Below, piece after piece: positions 1-9,151 of a stretch of DNA of 55,015 nucleotides (position 1 is the first letter of the stretch; each line of letters starts with the position of its first letter). The position numbers and the translations under genes were made by a program. This DNA is from a virus. The stretch is taken from the IMG/VR virus record IMGVR_UViG_3300023179_000134, positions 1 through 55,015 of that record; one strand, written 5' to 3'. Under the pieces are notes generated by a model that did no database searches, was not told the origin of the DNA, and saw only the letters and a list, made by a program, of their open reading frames with translations.

Positions 1-500
1 TCACCGCCGAGAACGACACCGAGTACTTCGTGTAGCTTTTCAGCTAGATCACGAGGTAGTGTAAAGCTAACTTCTTCTCCGCCGACATCTTCACCAGTAT
101 CACCTGTAGGCAACCCGAGAGCAGCGGCGTCATTTGCCTCGGTATCTTCTGGCTGACCGGACATTACGTCCTCATATAGTTTATCAAAAATAGATTTGCT
201 CATAAAAGTATTTATTGTTTGTGTTTCTGTTTTTTCAAGATTTTGTGAGAATTTTTTAGGTTCATAAAAATTTTCTTTTTTAGCAGTCTTAGGATCAACA
301 GTATCTTTACTAAAACCATCTGCGTTTTCAGGCCCAGAATTCTTATTAATAAATGCATTCTTATCAGCCTGAGCTTCAACAGGCTTTTTATCTGTAGCAA
401 GCTTAAAAGTATTTTTAGGCGGAAATATAGACTTTTTTTCTTCAATAATAGATTTTTCATAGTGCTCACCCATTTCTACTAGCGTTCTGGTACCGTTCAT
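1..500 (-). CDS. Unknown protein, cut by left edge; two in-frame starts
   Basis: An open frame runs leftward from an ATG at 500 to the window edge without a stop (166 codons seen). Residues 1-99 are polar and Lys/Glu-rich, begin MNGTRTLVEMGEHYEK and look disordered. A second in-frame ATG at 203 begins MSKSIFDKLYEDVM and is followed by an acidic Gly/Glu-rich segment and a helical stretch (LPRDLAEKLHEVLG). Both ATGs have a late-promoter-like octamer just upstream (507-514 and 209-216), so both a long and a short product are plausible. It is divergent from the terminase gene with only 20 bp between start codons. The family is not recognised; a capsid or prohead role would be a guess from position only. 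The frame is sound; the start choice is open. Confidence 0.7.
   Translation of the reverse strand, partial: MNGTRTLVEMGEHYEKSIIEEKKSIFPPKNTFKLATDKKPVEAQADKNAFINKNSGPENADGFSKDTVDPKTAKKENFYEPKKFSQNLEKTETQTINTFMSKSIFDKLYEDVMSGQPEDTEANDAAALGLPTGDTGEDVGGEEVSFTLPRDLAEKLHEVLGVVLGG
209..216 (-). promoter_or_regulatory. Late-promoter-like AATAAATA, inside the gene
   Basis: AATAAATA lies inside the long frame and ends 5 nt before the in-frame ATG at 203, the same geometry as at other starts in the window. It suggests an internal transcript and a shorter product. Confidence 0.5.
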
Positions 501-506
501 ATTAAG

Positions 507-514
507 TATTTATA
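507..514 (-). promoter_or_regulatory. Late-promoter-like TATAAATA
   Basis: Perfect T4 late consensus on the minus strand, ending 6 nt before the ATG at 500. If it acts at -10 as in T4, transcription would start at or next to the start codon. Confidence 0.6.
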
Positions 515-520
515 TTATAT

Positions 521-2224
521 ATGCCTAAAAAACAAGAAAGTCAATTTTATTTAGGTAACCAGAATCTACCTACTGCAGATGCTACATTTGATTATGAAGC
601 ACACCCGGAATGGGTACAAGATATAGCAAGATGTAGAAAAAATATATTATATTTTTCAGAGAACTTCTTCTTTATTACAAATCTAGACGAAGGTAAGATG
701 AAGATCAAATTACATTCTTATCAAAAACGTATTTTAAGAAGTTTAAGAGATAATAGATTTGTTTGCTTATTGGCAAGCCGTCAAATTGGTAAAACAACGT
801 TGATGACAATATATGCATTGTGGATAGCCTGCTTTTTTGAAGATCAGCGTATTCTTATTGTAGCAAATAAAGAGCAAACAGCTATTAACATTTTTAAGAG
901 AGTCCGTTTAGCTTATGAGAAACTACCTAATTACTTAAAACCAGGAACTGTAGAATATGGAAAAACATCAATGTCGTTGGGAAACGGGTCTAGTATTGGC
1001 ATTTCGACAACCAGCAGTGATGCCGGTAGAGGCGATAGTTGTAATGTCCTTATCTTGGACGAGTTAGCATTTATTGACAACCATCTTGTTGAACAGTTTT
1101 GGAGTTCTGTATATCCTATTATTTCTTCTTCCAAAAAATCTAAAATATTTGTTGCTTCAACACCAAACGGTACAGGCAATCTTTTTCATGAATTGTATTC
1201 CGGGGCAATGGAAGGTAAGAATGATTGGCATGCTGAAAAAGTTGATTGGTGGGAATTCCCCGGACGCGATGAAGCATGGAAAGACAAAACAATTCGTACT
1301 TTAGGAAGTAGGGAAGTTTTTGATCAAGAGTTTGGTAATGTATTCTTACAAGCCGGTGAAAGTGCTTTAGATGAAAAACTTTTTGAAGAGATGAAATCCG
1401 AATGCATAGAACCTAATTTTATTTTTGAGGACGGAAAATATTTGATGTGGGAAGAACCAGATAAAGATCATTTGTATGTAGCCGGGGTTGACATAAGTGA
1501 GGGTGTTGGAGAGGCTGCAAGCGTAATTCAAGTTTTAGATATTACCGACCTAAGAGAAATAAAACAAGTTGCTATTTACCATGACCGTACAATAAGCCCT
1601 TACAATTTTACAACCAAGTTACATGAAATTTTAAAGCATTGGGGTTCGCCTCTTGCATTAATTGAAAGGAATAATTGTGGTGCGCAAGTAGTAGATCAAC
1701 TGAAAAATACCTTGGGGTACGAAAATATTGTTTCGTATGGTATAAAAGCTGGTCCTATTAATTTTAATAAAATAGGAGTACAAGCTCATACCAATACAAA
1801 ATATAAAGGAGTTATGAATATGAGATATTGGCTTTCAGAATTAAAAGTTTTAAAAATAAGAGATCTAAAAACACTTAATGAACTTAAAGGGTTTGTTAGA
1901 TATCCTAATGGTACGTGGGCAGCTAAGCAGGGGGTAGATAGTTGGGATGATAGGGTTATGAGCTTACTTTGGGGATTAATGATTCTTGAAAATGACTTAG
2001 TAGAAAAATATTTTGAAGTAGTAGAGTACGATTCAAATAGAAAACCATTAAAACTTAAATCATTAGATTACGGAGTCAAATATTTTGTAAATCCCGCTTC
2101 AATTTATAGCAATGAAAAACTAGGCGACGGATTACCACCTCTACCTATAGTTATACAGGGGGATAACTCTAATGAATTTGACGAAATAAAAGACTTAGAA
2201 TCTCAAGGTTGGCATAGACTTTAA
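521..2224 (+). CDS. 17: Terminase large subunit (gp17-like)
   Basis: DNA-packaging motor: an ATPase that pumps DNA into the prohead and a nuclease that cuts it. In 567 residues the ATPase half shows Walker A SRQIGKTT (86-93), Walker B VLILDE (176-181) and coupling motif ASTPNG (212-217). The nuclease half shows an acidic site with Asp324 in GVDISEG, Glu382 in LIERNN and Asp476/477 in SWDDR. Length is close to T4 gp17 (610). The start is 20 bp from the divergent gene's start. No Shine-Dalgarno sequence and no NNTAAATA at the usual spacing are present, which sets it apart from many late genes here. The small subunit candidate is far away at 16739-17203 on the other strand. Confidence 0.96.
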   Translation: MPKKQESQFYLGNQNLPTADATFDYEAHPEWVQDIARCRKNILYFSENFFFITNLDEGKMKIKLHSYQKRILRSLRDNRFVCLLASRQIGKTTLMTIYALWIACFFEDQRILIVANKEQTAINIFKRVRLAYEKLPNYLKPGTVEYGKTSMSLGNGSSIGISTTSSDAGRGDSCNVLILDELAFIDNHLVEQFWSSVYPIISSSKKSKIFVASTPNGTGNLFHELYSGAMEGKNDWHAEKVDWWEFPGRDEAWKDKTIRTLGSREVFDQEFGNVFLQAGESALDEKLFEEMKSECIEPNFIFEDGKYLMWEEPDKDHLYVAGVDISEGVGEAASVIQVLDITDLREIKQVAIYHDRTISPYNFTTKLHEILKHWGSPLALIERNNCGAQVVDQLKNTLGYENIVSYGIKAGPINFNKIGVQAHTNTKYKGVMNMRYWLSELKVLKIRDLKTLNELKGFVRYPNGTWAAKQGVDSWDDRVMSLLWGLMILENDLVEKYFEVVEYDSNRKPLKLKSLDYGVKYFVNPASIYSNEKLGDGLPPLPIVIQGDNSNEFDEIKDLESQGWHRL

Positions 2225-2231
2225 TTAAATA
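2224..2231 (+). promoter_or_regulatory. Late-promoter-like ATTAAATA
   Basis: Ends 5 nt before the ATG at 2237 and overlaps the terminase stop codon. Confidence 0.5.
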
Positions 2232-2236
2232 ATTAA

Positions 2237-3097
2237 ATGGCTGATGTAACGATATCCGGGTTAAATGATTTAACGCCCCAAGGTTCGCTTTATGTACCTA
2301 TTTCTAATGGTAGTACGACAGGAAAAGCAACTATAGCTTCTTTACAAGTTAATTATAACAATATAACAAATAAACCCACATTACCTATACCCGTTGTAAT
2401 GGATGTTTTAGTAGTTGGCGGCGGCGGCTCCGGCGGTAACGGATATCCTGATCAATCAGGAGCTGGTGGTGGAGGCGGCGTAATTAGCTATACAAACTAT
2501 AATTTGTACCCGGGTACCTATTACGTAATAGTAGGCAGCGGGGGTTATAGTATTGGAAATAGTTACTCTAGAAATAATGGTAGTAATTCAATGGTTTATG
2601 GTGGTAATCCAGCTGTAAATATAATAGCTTACGGGGGTGGAGCAGGAGCAGCTGCACGCAGTCAAACAGGAAACGATGGTGGTTGTGGCGGCGGTGGCGG
2701 CGACTTTAGCGGTGTTGGCGGAAAGGGGATTTTTGGTCAGGGATTTAATGGTGGTACTAGCGGTAGCGGCGGTGGTACAGTTGAGTGCCCCGGTGGTGGA
2801 GGAGGGGCTGGAGGAGCTGGAGGTAATTGCACTGGAGGGCTCGGTATTTTTTCTAGCATTACAGGTACATCATTGCAATATGCTTCGGGAGGGACAGCAA
2901 ACGCTTCATTAAATTATGCAGCTCCAAATACTGGAAATGGTGGATACAGCAACGGTACTCCTGGAGGAAGTTCTGGAGTCGTAATATTTGCATACCAAGG
3001 CACAGGTAAGGCAACCGGAGGAATTGTGAGTACAACTTCACGCCCAGGGTGGACTGTACATAGGTTTACAAGCGACGGAACCTTTATAGTAAACTAA
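2237..3097 (+). CDS. Glycine-rich tail fibre/adhesin-like protein
   Basis: 286 residues. The N-terminus (about 1-50) has the ISGLNDL...YVPISNGSTTGKAT pattern found at the head of many T4-like virion proteins. From about residue 57 there is a Gly-rich domain starting VLVVGGGGSGG with many GGGGG runs, ending in a beta-rich segment (VVIFAYQGTG, VHRFTSDGTFIVN). Gly-rich domains of this kind occur in phage receptor-binding tips (T4 gp38-type adhesins use Gly-rich loops), so host recognition is a reasonable inference. It sits between terminase and tail genes, away from the other fibres. The local GC rise comes from Gly codons. Specific receptor unknown. Confidence 0.7.
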   Translation: MADVTISGLNDLTPQGSLYVPISNGSTTGKATIASLQVNYNNITNKPTLPIPVVMDVLVVGGGGSGGNGYPDQSGAGGGGGVISYTNYNLYPGTYYVIVGSGGYSIGNSYSRNNGSNSMVYGGNPAVNIIAYGGGAGAAARSQTGNDGGCGGGGGDFSGVGGKGIFGQGFNGGTSGSGGGTVECPGGGGGAGGAGGNCTGGLGIFSSITGTSLQYASGGTANASLNYAAPNTGNGGYSNGTPGGSSGVVIFAYQGTGKATGGIVSTTSRPGWTVHRFTSDGTFIVN

Positions 3098-3101
3098 TTA
3101 T

Positions 3102-3716
3102 ATGTCTAACCTAGTACCATACACTCAAAGCCCATTTAATAAAGCTCGTAAAGACAAATTTTTAATGGTCTTAAATTTTCCTAAAGGGTTAAAAGACATT
3201 TCTAAAAAGCTAAACAGAGATAATTCTACAATTATTCCTGACGCTTTACAATTCTCAGTATTTGGTGCTGTAGTTCCTGAAATCGAAGTACCTGTTGTTA
3301 ATGTAAGATATGGTGGTCAGACACTTGCAACCTCGAGTCATTCGCGTGAACCTTACCCACCAGTTAAAGTAGATTTTACGGTAGATAATAGATTTAACAA
3401 CTATTATGTCATTTATAAGTGGCTAGATGTTTTAAACAGCTCTAAAACCAGTTTATATGATACAGATAATTTAACAGATTCGACAAAAACTAATAGTGGA
3501 GGAGCAGACAACTTACTATATAGATCTAATATATCTATTTTTGCATTAGACGAATATGATAAAAGAGTAGTTGAATTTATATATACAAATGCATTTCCTA
3601 TATCACTGGGAGCTATTAATTTTAATAATAGAGATGCCGGCGAAATAGAATCTTCATTCACATTTAGTTATTCACAACTTCAGGTTTCTTTAGTGGAATA
3701 TGTAGATAGTTTATAA
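3102..3716 (+). CDS. Tail-tube-like virion protein
   Basis: 204 residues. The pattern EVPVVNVRYGGQT...REPYPPVKVDFTVDNRFNNYYVIYKWLDVLN followed by a C-terminal strand-rich segment matches the layout of gp19-fold tube proteins: two strands, a loop, then an FxVDN strand and a helix. It is separate from the clear gp19 at 6071 and is probably a paralogue, or a baseplate/tail terminator protein with the tube fold. The start lies 4 nt after the previous stop, so it is likely translationally coupled to the adhesin gene. Exact position in the particle unknown. Confidence 0.6.
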   Translation: MSNLVPYTQSPFNKARKDKFLMVLNFPKGLKDISKKLNRDNSTIIPDALQFSVFGAVVPEIEVPVVNVRYGGQTLATSSHSREPYPPVKVDFTVDNRFNNYYVIYKWLDVLNSSKTSLYDTDNLTDSTKTNSGGADNLLYRSNISIFALDEYDKRVVEFIYTNAFPISLGAINFNNRDAGEIESSFTFSYSQLQVSLVEYVDSL

Positions 3717-3743
3717 AAAATTAAAAAGTTTTATCCAAAAAAA

Positions 3744-3751
3744 CATAAATA
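3744..3751 (+). promoter_or_regulatory. Late-promoter-like CATAAATA
   Basis: Ends 6 nt before the sheath ATG at 3758. The upstream 41-nt gap is AT-rich and holds nothing else that I can see. Confidence 0.6.
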
Positions 3752-3757
3752 CTTTAT

Positions 3758-6055
3758 ATGGCACGTACAATTCAAAGTCCCGGAGTTGAAATTAATGAGG
3801 TTGATTTATCGCTAAGAAATGCAGGGGCCCCTGCTACAGTAGCTTTTGTACCTGGATTTGCACCAAAAGGACCTACATCTGAACCTATTAGCGTAAGTTC
3901 GTTGTCAGAGTTTGAACAGATTTTCGGGCAACCAACAAATTCTGCAGAAAGATATTTTTATCATTCAGTTAAAGCAGTTTTACAATCACCAGCTAATCCT
4001 ATCGTTTACAGATTACCCTACGGTGAAGGCGCAGGTGTTGATACAAGTGATGAATATAGTGCATTAGTATTTCCTGTCAAAGCATATTGCCCTTCTACAG
4101 GATATATTGAAACAGATTTAACTAAGCCCGATTCAAGATACTTTTTCGGTTCACCCACACACCTTAAGCTCACACAAAATGAATACCTTTCAATTTTAAA
4201 GGGCGACGGTTTTAGTTGGGCAGCTGATACAGAAAACAGAACAACATTTAGTAGTGTTTCTGCACTTAGTGGTGCAGGTGTTATTATTCTCAATAAAGCT
4301 CAATCAACCATTAATACAAAGTTTGAAGGCGTTTATATTAGCATTGCAGATAATACTAATCTCAATCCTGCCACGCCCTTTAACGATATTAATTCTGTAT
4401 TGAGTGTAAATAATGAAACTAAAGCAATATTTGGAAACGGTTATGTAAGTATTCCTGATGTAAGGCTTAACTTCACACTTTCTGCAGATGCTGCGGGACT
4501 ACAAGGAAGCGTTTCTGAGGTATTAGAAAATATACCTACTTTCGATATTTCATCAAACCAGTATGACGATACAGTTACACTAGGCGTTTTTAAGCTAAGA
4601 CAGTCTGTATTTTCACCCGATACAATCGCATTAGATTATGTCCTTCAAGAAGGCTACACAGCATCGTTTGATGCACATAGACAGATTAATAATGTAAACG
4701 GCGGACCCGCAATTAGCTTTTTCTTAGAAATAGCTGATCAAAACTCTACAAATGTTACTACCATTATTAACCCTTATATTTCTAATAAGGGCGGCAATAC
4801 TTGGTTAGATACAAACGGTATACCAGCCAAGAAGGTTCGTTTCCTTAGTTCACAGCTTCTCACACCTCTAGCAGGTGAAACGAGCTCACAGTATACAACG
4901 CGCGTTGGTGCACCTTCTGGTGATGTCGCAACTCTCGCTGCACAGCTAGGCACAACAAACGCAATGTATGCTCTAGGAGATTACAGCGAGGAAGATCTTA
5001 CTACAAAAGTAATTGGCAACATACCCGCTAAGCTTACCACAGCTACTGAAAAGTTAGCTAACGTTGATCTTTATCCGCTTAATGTTTCAGTAGAAGCAGG
5101 TTTAGGAACAATCTATGCAAATTCATTTAATCCTTCAACATATTTGTATTTTGATGATAGCGTACCTTTCGATGGTTTAGTTGAAGAGCTAGCCGTACAA
5201 AACCCGGCTAATACACCTACATGTATACAACATTATAATGCTGTTATTGCACCGTTTATTAATCTAACTAATAGCCGTAAAGATCATTTGTTTATTGCTG
5301 ATCCATTAACAAACATATTTGTACAAGGTGCAAATTTAAAGACATTAGATATTCCTGGTAAAACATTCCCAACTGATATCTATTGGTCGTTAAAAAACCA
5401 GTTTGCAAGCCTCGATACTAGCTATGCATGCGTATTTGCAAATGTTGCTAAAGTTGCTGATATTGCAACAAACCAGCAAGTTTGGGTTCCGTTCTCTGGC
5501 TTTGCAGCAGCTTCAATGGCTTCAACAGATAGCAACTTCCAGCCTTGGTATGCACCAGCAGGGTTTACTCGGGGTGTAGTAAGCGGTATTGTTGATCTAG
5601 CAATGTATCCAAAGCAAAAGCATCGCGATCAATTATATCGTATTAATCTTAATCCGGTAACATTCTTTCCATCAGAAGGTTTTGTAATCTTCGGACAAAA
5701 GACATTGCAGAAGAAGCCTAGCGCATTTGATCGTATTAATGTACGTAGGTTGTTCTTGAATCTTGAAACTGCAACAAGAGATACAGTTAAGTACTTCTTA
5801 TTCGAACCTAATACACTCTTTACAAGAACACAGATTATTAATAGTTTAACACCTATCTATGATAATGCTAAGAATACACAAGGTATATATGATTATCTTT
5901 TAATATGTGACGAACGTAACAATACACCCGAAACTATTGATGATAATACAATCGTAATTGACGTTTATATTAAGCCAGTAAGAGCTGCGGAATATATCCT
6001 TTGCAACTTCTATTGCACTAGAACCGGAACAAACTTCCAGGAGATAGTAACATAA
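3758..6055 (+). CDS. 18: Contractile tail sheath protein (gp18-like)
   Basis: 765 residues, against 659 in T4. The N-terminus ARTIQSPGVEINEVDLS is the classic sheath start (SPGVEI.E.D), followed by AFVPGFAPKGP. The C-terminal domain contains FEPNTLFTRTQI and a final RAAEYILCNFYCTRTGTNF, matching the conserved sheath C-terminus. The middle region (about 100-420) is larger than in T4 and probably forms surface-exposed domains. Codon use is slightly more GC-rich than in neighbours, as often seen for highly expressed phage genes. It forms the contractile sheath around the gp19 tube encoded next. Confidence 0.95.
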   Translation: MARTIQSPGVEINEVDLSLRNAGAPATVAFVPGFAPKGPTSEPISVSSLSEFEQIFGQPTNSAERYFYHSVKAVLQSPANPIVYRLPYGEGAGVDTSDEYSALVFPVKAYCPSTGYIETDLTKPDSRYFFGSPTHLKLTQNEYLSILKGDGFSWAADTENRTTFSSVSALSGAGVIILNKAQSTINTKFEGVYISIADNTNLNPATPFNDINSVLSVNNETKAIFGNGYVSIPDVRLNFTLSADAAGLQGSVSEVLENIPTFDISSNQYDDTVTLGVFKLRQSVFSPDTIALDYVLQEGYTASFDAHRQINNVNGGPAISFFLEIADQNSTNVTTIINPYISNKGGNTWLDTNGIPAKKVRFLSSQLLTPLAGETSSQYTTRVGAPSGDVATLAAQLGTTNAMYALGDYSEEDLTTKVIGNIPAKLTTATEKLANVDLYPLNVSVEAGLGTIYANSFNPSTYLYFDDSVPFDGLVEELAVQNPANTPTCIQHYNAVIAPFINLTNSRKDHLFIADPLTNIFVQGANLKTLDIPGKTFPTDIYWSLKNQFASLDTSYACVFANVAKVADIATNQQVWVPFSGFAAASMASTDSNFQPWYAPAGFTRGVVSGIVDLAMYPKQKHRDQLYRINLNPVTFFPSEGFVIFGQKTLQKKPSAFDRINVRRLFLNLETATRDTVKYFLFEPNTLFTRTQIINSLTPIYDNAKNTQGIYDYLLICDERNNTPETIDDNTIVIDVYIKPVRAAEYILCNFYCTRTGTNFQEIVT

Positions 6056-6057
6056 TA

Positions 6058-6065
6058 GATAAATA
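6058..6065 (+). promoter_or_regulatory. Late-promoter-like GATAAATA
   Basis: Ends 5 nt before the tail tube ATG at 6071, just after the sheath stop codon. Confidence 0.6.
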
Positions 6066-6070
6066 ATTTT

Positions 6071-6619
6071 ATGGCAGACGTAAATCAATTAATCACAGAC
6101 TTCTACAGAGTAGCAACAAATCGCGAGTTCGCTCGTGATTATAATTTTCGCGTACTGTCGATTAATACCGGTGGTGCAAGCGATGTGACCTTTGATCAAG
6201 ACGACCTTGTATATGTTAAAACAGCATCTCTACCAGCTCGTCAGATCAAAAATGTTGAAGTTCCTTACATGGGGTTAAATTTTAATCTACCTGGTAATGT
6301 AACTTATCCGGGTTCAGATTCTTATGAAATGACATTTTATGCTGATGCACAATCTAAGATTCGTCAGAAGTTTGAACAGTGGTCAATCGACATCTTTAAT
6401 GATGCTAATTCAACAGGTAACTATTTTGCACCAAAGCAGACAGCTATTATTGATTTAGTACAGCTTGACAATCAGCTTAATAAAGTCGCGCAATATCAGT
6501 TAGTAGGCGTTTCAGTACGCAATGTAGGTCCTATTAATTACAGTATTGCCGCAGGTACTGGTGAGACGATTGAATTTGTAGCTACTGTTTCTTATCACTA
6601 CTGGAGAAATATTGGTTAA
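6071..6619 (+). CDS. 19: Tail tube protein (gp19-like)
   Basis: 182 residues, close to T4 gp19 (163). Visible signatures are FARDYNFRVLSI, the SLPARQIKNVEVPYMGLNFNLPG segment, the YEMTFYADAQSKIRQKFEQW strand-helix and the ending TIEFVATVSYHYWR. These match the tube-fold family. Many copies stack into the inner tube through which DNA passes. It follows gp18 as in T4 and has its own late-promoter-like octamer, fitting a need for high expression. Confidence 0.95.
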   Translation: MADVNQLITDFYRVATNREFARDYNFRVLSINTGGASDVTFDQDDLVYVKTASLPARQIKNVEVPYMGLNFNLPGNVTYPGSDSYEMTFYADAQSKIRQKFEQWSIDIFNDANSTGNYFAPKQTAIIDLVQLDNQLNKVAQYQLVGVSVRNVGPINYSIAAGTGETIEFVATVSYHYWRNIG

Positions 6620-6630
6620 TAGGTCTGGGC

Positions 6631-6638
6631 AATAAATA
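6631..6638 (+). promoter_or_regulatory. Late-promoter-like AATAAATA
   Basis: Ends 5 nt before the GTG at 6644 and supports that GTG as the true start. Confidence 0.6.
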
Positions 6639-6643
6639 ATTAG

Positions 6644-7552
6644 GTGAACAATCCGTTTACCAATGCCCTTAATGGTTTAGGTCAAAATTTTACAGGGCTC
6701 TTTACCGGTACTAACCCACCGTTCGCCCCGCAAGTAACAGATTTATTTGGGTTTAATATACCAGGCGTGCCTCTCATTTCAGTACGAGATTATTTTCTCG
6801 TGCAGATGGAATCATGGTTTACTGCGATTCCTAATTCTACGCAATGGATTATAGTTATTGATAGATATCCTTCTGCTCTAACATCTAGTGTTATTCAAGG
6901 GCTAGAACGAACAGATGGTAGCAGAAAAGGATTTGATATTAGTACAGCTAAAAATATTCTCGCAAGCTTTCCTTTGCAAAAAATTATAGGGTGTTTATTT
7001 GCACATGAAGTCACTATTCCAACAGAACAGTTTGAAGTGCAATTTGCTTCAGTAGCAAACAATAGAGGATTCTTGCCCGGAATTTTAGGGGGCGGTAGAA
7101 ACACCGAACCACCAAATCTCGTAATAGATTTTAGAGACACAAATACTTCTTTTATTGATTTTGTTGTACGCCCTTGGGTTATTCTAGGATCACATTTTGG
7201 TATGACAGCAAGACCTGGCGATACGGGTACAACACGTAGTTTTTATAACATGAAATGTAATATGACGCTTCTTAACTTTACACCTACTATTCAAGGAATT
7301 TCTATGATACCAAGAAAGGTATTTAGTTTTTATAATTGTATGCCTTTCCAGGTATCCGAACAATCATACGATTATACTGATGCAAAATTAACTACCTTTA
7401 ATACTAGATGGACATATTCACATTATACTGTAGAAAATAATTTATACTTGCCTATTGCTGATATAGTTAATAGAATATCTCAAGGTGAAATACCAAGGGT
7501 TACAAGCTTCCAAAACGGACTTAGCATTACTAATCCTTTAGGATTTTTATAA
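6644..7552 (+). CDS. Baseplate/tail-tube junction protein (gp54/gp48-like)
   Basis: 302 residues from a GTG start, chosen because AATAAATA ends 5 nt upstream. The C-terminal half (YNMKCNMTLLNFTPTIQGISM, KVFSFYNCMPFQVSEQSYDYTDAKLTTFNTRWTYSHYTVE) has the strand pattern of tube-fold proteins that seed the tube on the baseplate. T4 gp54 is 320 residues long, which fits. A central Gly-rich loop (GFLPGILGGGR) is not diagnostic. It follows gp19 and precedes hub-assembly genes, consistent with a tube initiator. Whether it is gp54 or gp48 cannot be settled by eye. Confidence 0.6.
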   Translation: MNNPFTNALNGLGQNFTGLFTGTNPPFAPQVTDLFGFNIPGVPLISVRDYFLVQMESWFTAIPNSTQWIIVIDRYPSALTSSVIQGLERTDGSRKGFDISTAKNILASFPLQKIIGCLFAHEVTIPTEQFEVQFASVANNRGFLPGILGGGRNTEPPNLVIDFRDTNTSFIDFVVRPWVILGSHFGMTARPGDTGTTRSFYNMKCNMTLLNFTPTIQGISMIPRKVFSFYNCMPFQVSEQSYDYTDAKLTTFNTRWTYSHYTVENNLYLPIADIVNRISQGEIPRVTSFQNGLSITNPLGFL

Positions 7553-8382
7553 TGTCTTTTTATTTAAATTATTTTGCACCAACATTACAAAAAAATTTAC
7601 ATCTTAAAGAGATAAATTTTTTACAGTATAAAACACTTAATAAATTTCTTATTAATAATAACAGTCAACATATACAGGAATACTTTGACATTATTTTAAA
7701 AGAATGTATAGTAGAAGATATTGAACTTACAAACTTTGATAAATTTTGCGCATTATTTTTGCTTAGATGTACTTGTATTTCGTCAGAAATCGAATTTTAT
7801 GTAGGTAACTCTACAAAAAAAGGTTCTTTAATGAATTTTCTTAAAAAATGTTTAGATTTTAAAACAGAATTTAATAAAAGAATAAAAATTGACGAAAATA
7901 TAGAGATAGTTCTTAATTTACCTAAAAGCTTTATTTTCGAAACCACATTTGATGCATTGTATGAAACTATTTCAGAAGTGTATTATAAAGGTAAAAAATT
8001 AATTTATAGTAGTAATAGCGAACTGATGGAGGTATTACCAGCTGATATTTTAAATCATCTTAAAGAATATAGTAAAAATTTAGACAAAGAATTTAAAAAT
8101 CTAGTATTAGACGTAGGTGTTAAAGAAAAAGATCAGTTTTCTATTTCTCCATTTAACACGTCTATGTTTGAAGTGCTAAGGGCTCTATTTAATTCAAACT
8201 TTAGAAATATATTAGAGCTGCAATATCTTTTAGTTAGCAAGTGTAGATATAATCCTGACTATATCGATAAAAATACACTATTAGAAAACTTAATTTTGGC
8301 AAATATCTACGAAGATGAAGTAAAGAAGATTAACGAAGAACAAGATAAAGCGTTGGAGAAAACAAAACCCGGTAATAAATAG
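7552..8382 (+). CDS. Baseplate hub/assembly protein, gp26/gp51-like
   Basis: 276 residues, mainly helical, charged, no signal or membrane segment. The block FDKFCALFLLRCTCISSEIEF resembles the 'D.eylfl.lR..S' helix of the T4-type baseplate hub assembly family (gp26 and relatives). The remainder has alternating Lys-rich helices. The ATG overlaps the preceding stop codon by one base, so expression is probably coupled. It lies between a tube initiator and the probable tape measure, where T4 also clusters hub-assembly genes. The assignment rests on weak motif memory plus position; a tail assembly chaperone is the main alternative. Confidence 0.5.
   Translation: MSFYLNYFAPTLQKNLHLKEINFLQYKTLNKFLINNNSQHIQEYFDIILKECIVEDIELTNFDKFCALFLLRCTCISSEIEFYVGNSTKKGSLMNFLKKCLDFKTEFNKRIKIDENIEIVLNLPKSFIFETTFDALYETISEVYYKGKKLIYSSNSELMEVLPADILNHLKEYSKNLDKEFKNLVLDVGVKEKDQFSISPFNTSMFEVLRALFNSNFRNILELQYLLVSKCRYNPDYIDKNTLLENLILANIYEDEVKKINEEQDKALEKTKPGNK
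8374..8381 (+). promoter_or_regulatory. Late-promoter-like AATAAATA
   Basis: Overlaps the stop codon of the previous gene and ends 5 nt before the ATG at 8387. Confidence 0.55.
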
Positions 8383-8386
8383 GTTT

Positions 8387-9139
8387 ATGGATAGTTTTTC
8401 TAGCGCCCTTACATCTTTAGATAATTTAGCCAAAATATATGATATATTTGTACCTTCCTTAAATAAGAAAGTTAAGTTTAAGGGGTTAACTACTAAGCAA
8501 CAAAAAGAAGCGGTTAAAACAGCTTTAGATAAAAATATTACAGGGCTTACTTTTTCAAATCTTTTAAACAAGATTATAGCGGAAAACTCTACAGAAAAAA
8601 ATACTTATCTTTTACCAGATAGAAATTTTATAGTAACGGCTTTAAGAGTTTTATCCCTCTCAAATAAGCTGCAAGTTGAAGATGAAGAAGTAGACCTTTC
8701 GTTTGTTCCTAATTTTAATACACCGTTACCAGAAGAGCTTAAAAAAGCTGAACTAATTGATGAAAATGTTTCTATTTCTGTTTCAATACCTACTTTAGAA
8801 AAAGATTCATTTGTTAATAATGAGACGAGAAAGAAGTTAGCTCCTCTACCTGATGATGATAATTTTGCAAAAGAATCTATTGGTGAAGTTTATGTAAATG
8901 AACTTATTAAGTATATTGACAAAGTATCTGTATCCGACGGGGCTAACGTATCTGTAGTTGTTTTAAATGAACTCAGTTTTGATCAAAAAGTACAGCTAGT
9001 TGAGAAGCTACCTCTTAATGTAAATTCTAAACTTGTTGATTATATTAATAAAGTAAAAGCCTTTGAAAAGAAATACTTTATAACACCTGCGGGACAAGAA
9101 TTAGACGTTAGTATAGACCCCACTCTTTTTACTGTCTAA
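8387..9139 (+). CDS. T4-type baseplate protein (gp26-like)
   Basis: 250 residues. The segment YDIFVPSLNKKVKFKGLTTKQQKEAV has the 'PS..k.v.frplt.keeK' pattern at the N-terminus of the T4 baseplate hub family (Pfam T4_baseplate, from memory). It is followed by an acidic linker (about 120-170) and a helical C-terminal part. Together with the previous gene it may represent a split or duplicated hub-assembly function. Position before the probable tape measure fits. Domain assignment is moderate; exact role in hub assembly is inferred. Confidence 0.5.
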   Translation: MDSFSSALTSLDNLAKIYDIFVPSLNKKVKFKGLTTKQQKEAVKTALDKNITGLTFSNLLNKIIAENSTEKNTYLLPDRNFIVTALRVLSLSNKLQVEDEEVDLSFVPNFNTPLPEELKKAELIDENVSISVSIPTLEKDSFVNNETRKKLAPLPDDDNFAKESIGEVYVNELIKYIDKVSVSDGANVSVVVLNELSFDQKVQLVEKLPLNVNSKLVDYINKVKAFEKKYFITPAGQELDVSIDPTLFTV

Positions 9140-9151
9140 CATAACTTATTC

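Noticed and set aside
212-469. 85-residue Leu/Lys-rich frame on the minus strand
   Set aside because: Out-of-frame shadow of the left-edge gene, which has the starts with octamers and normal composition.
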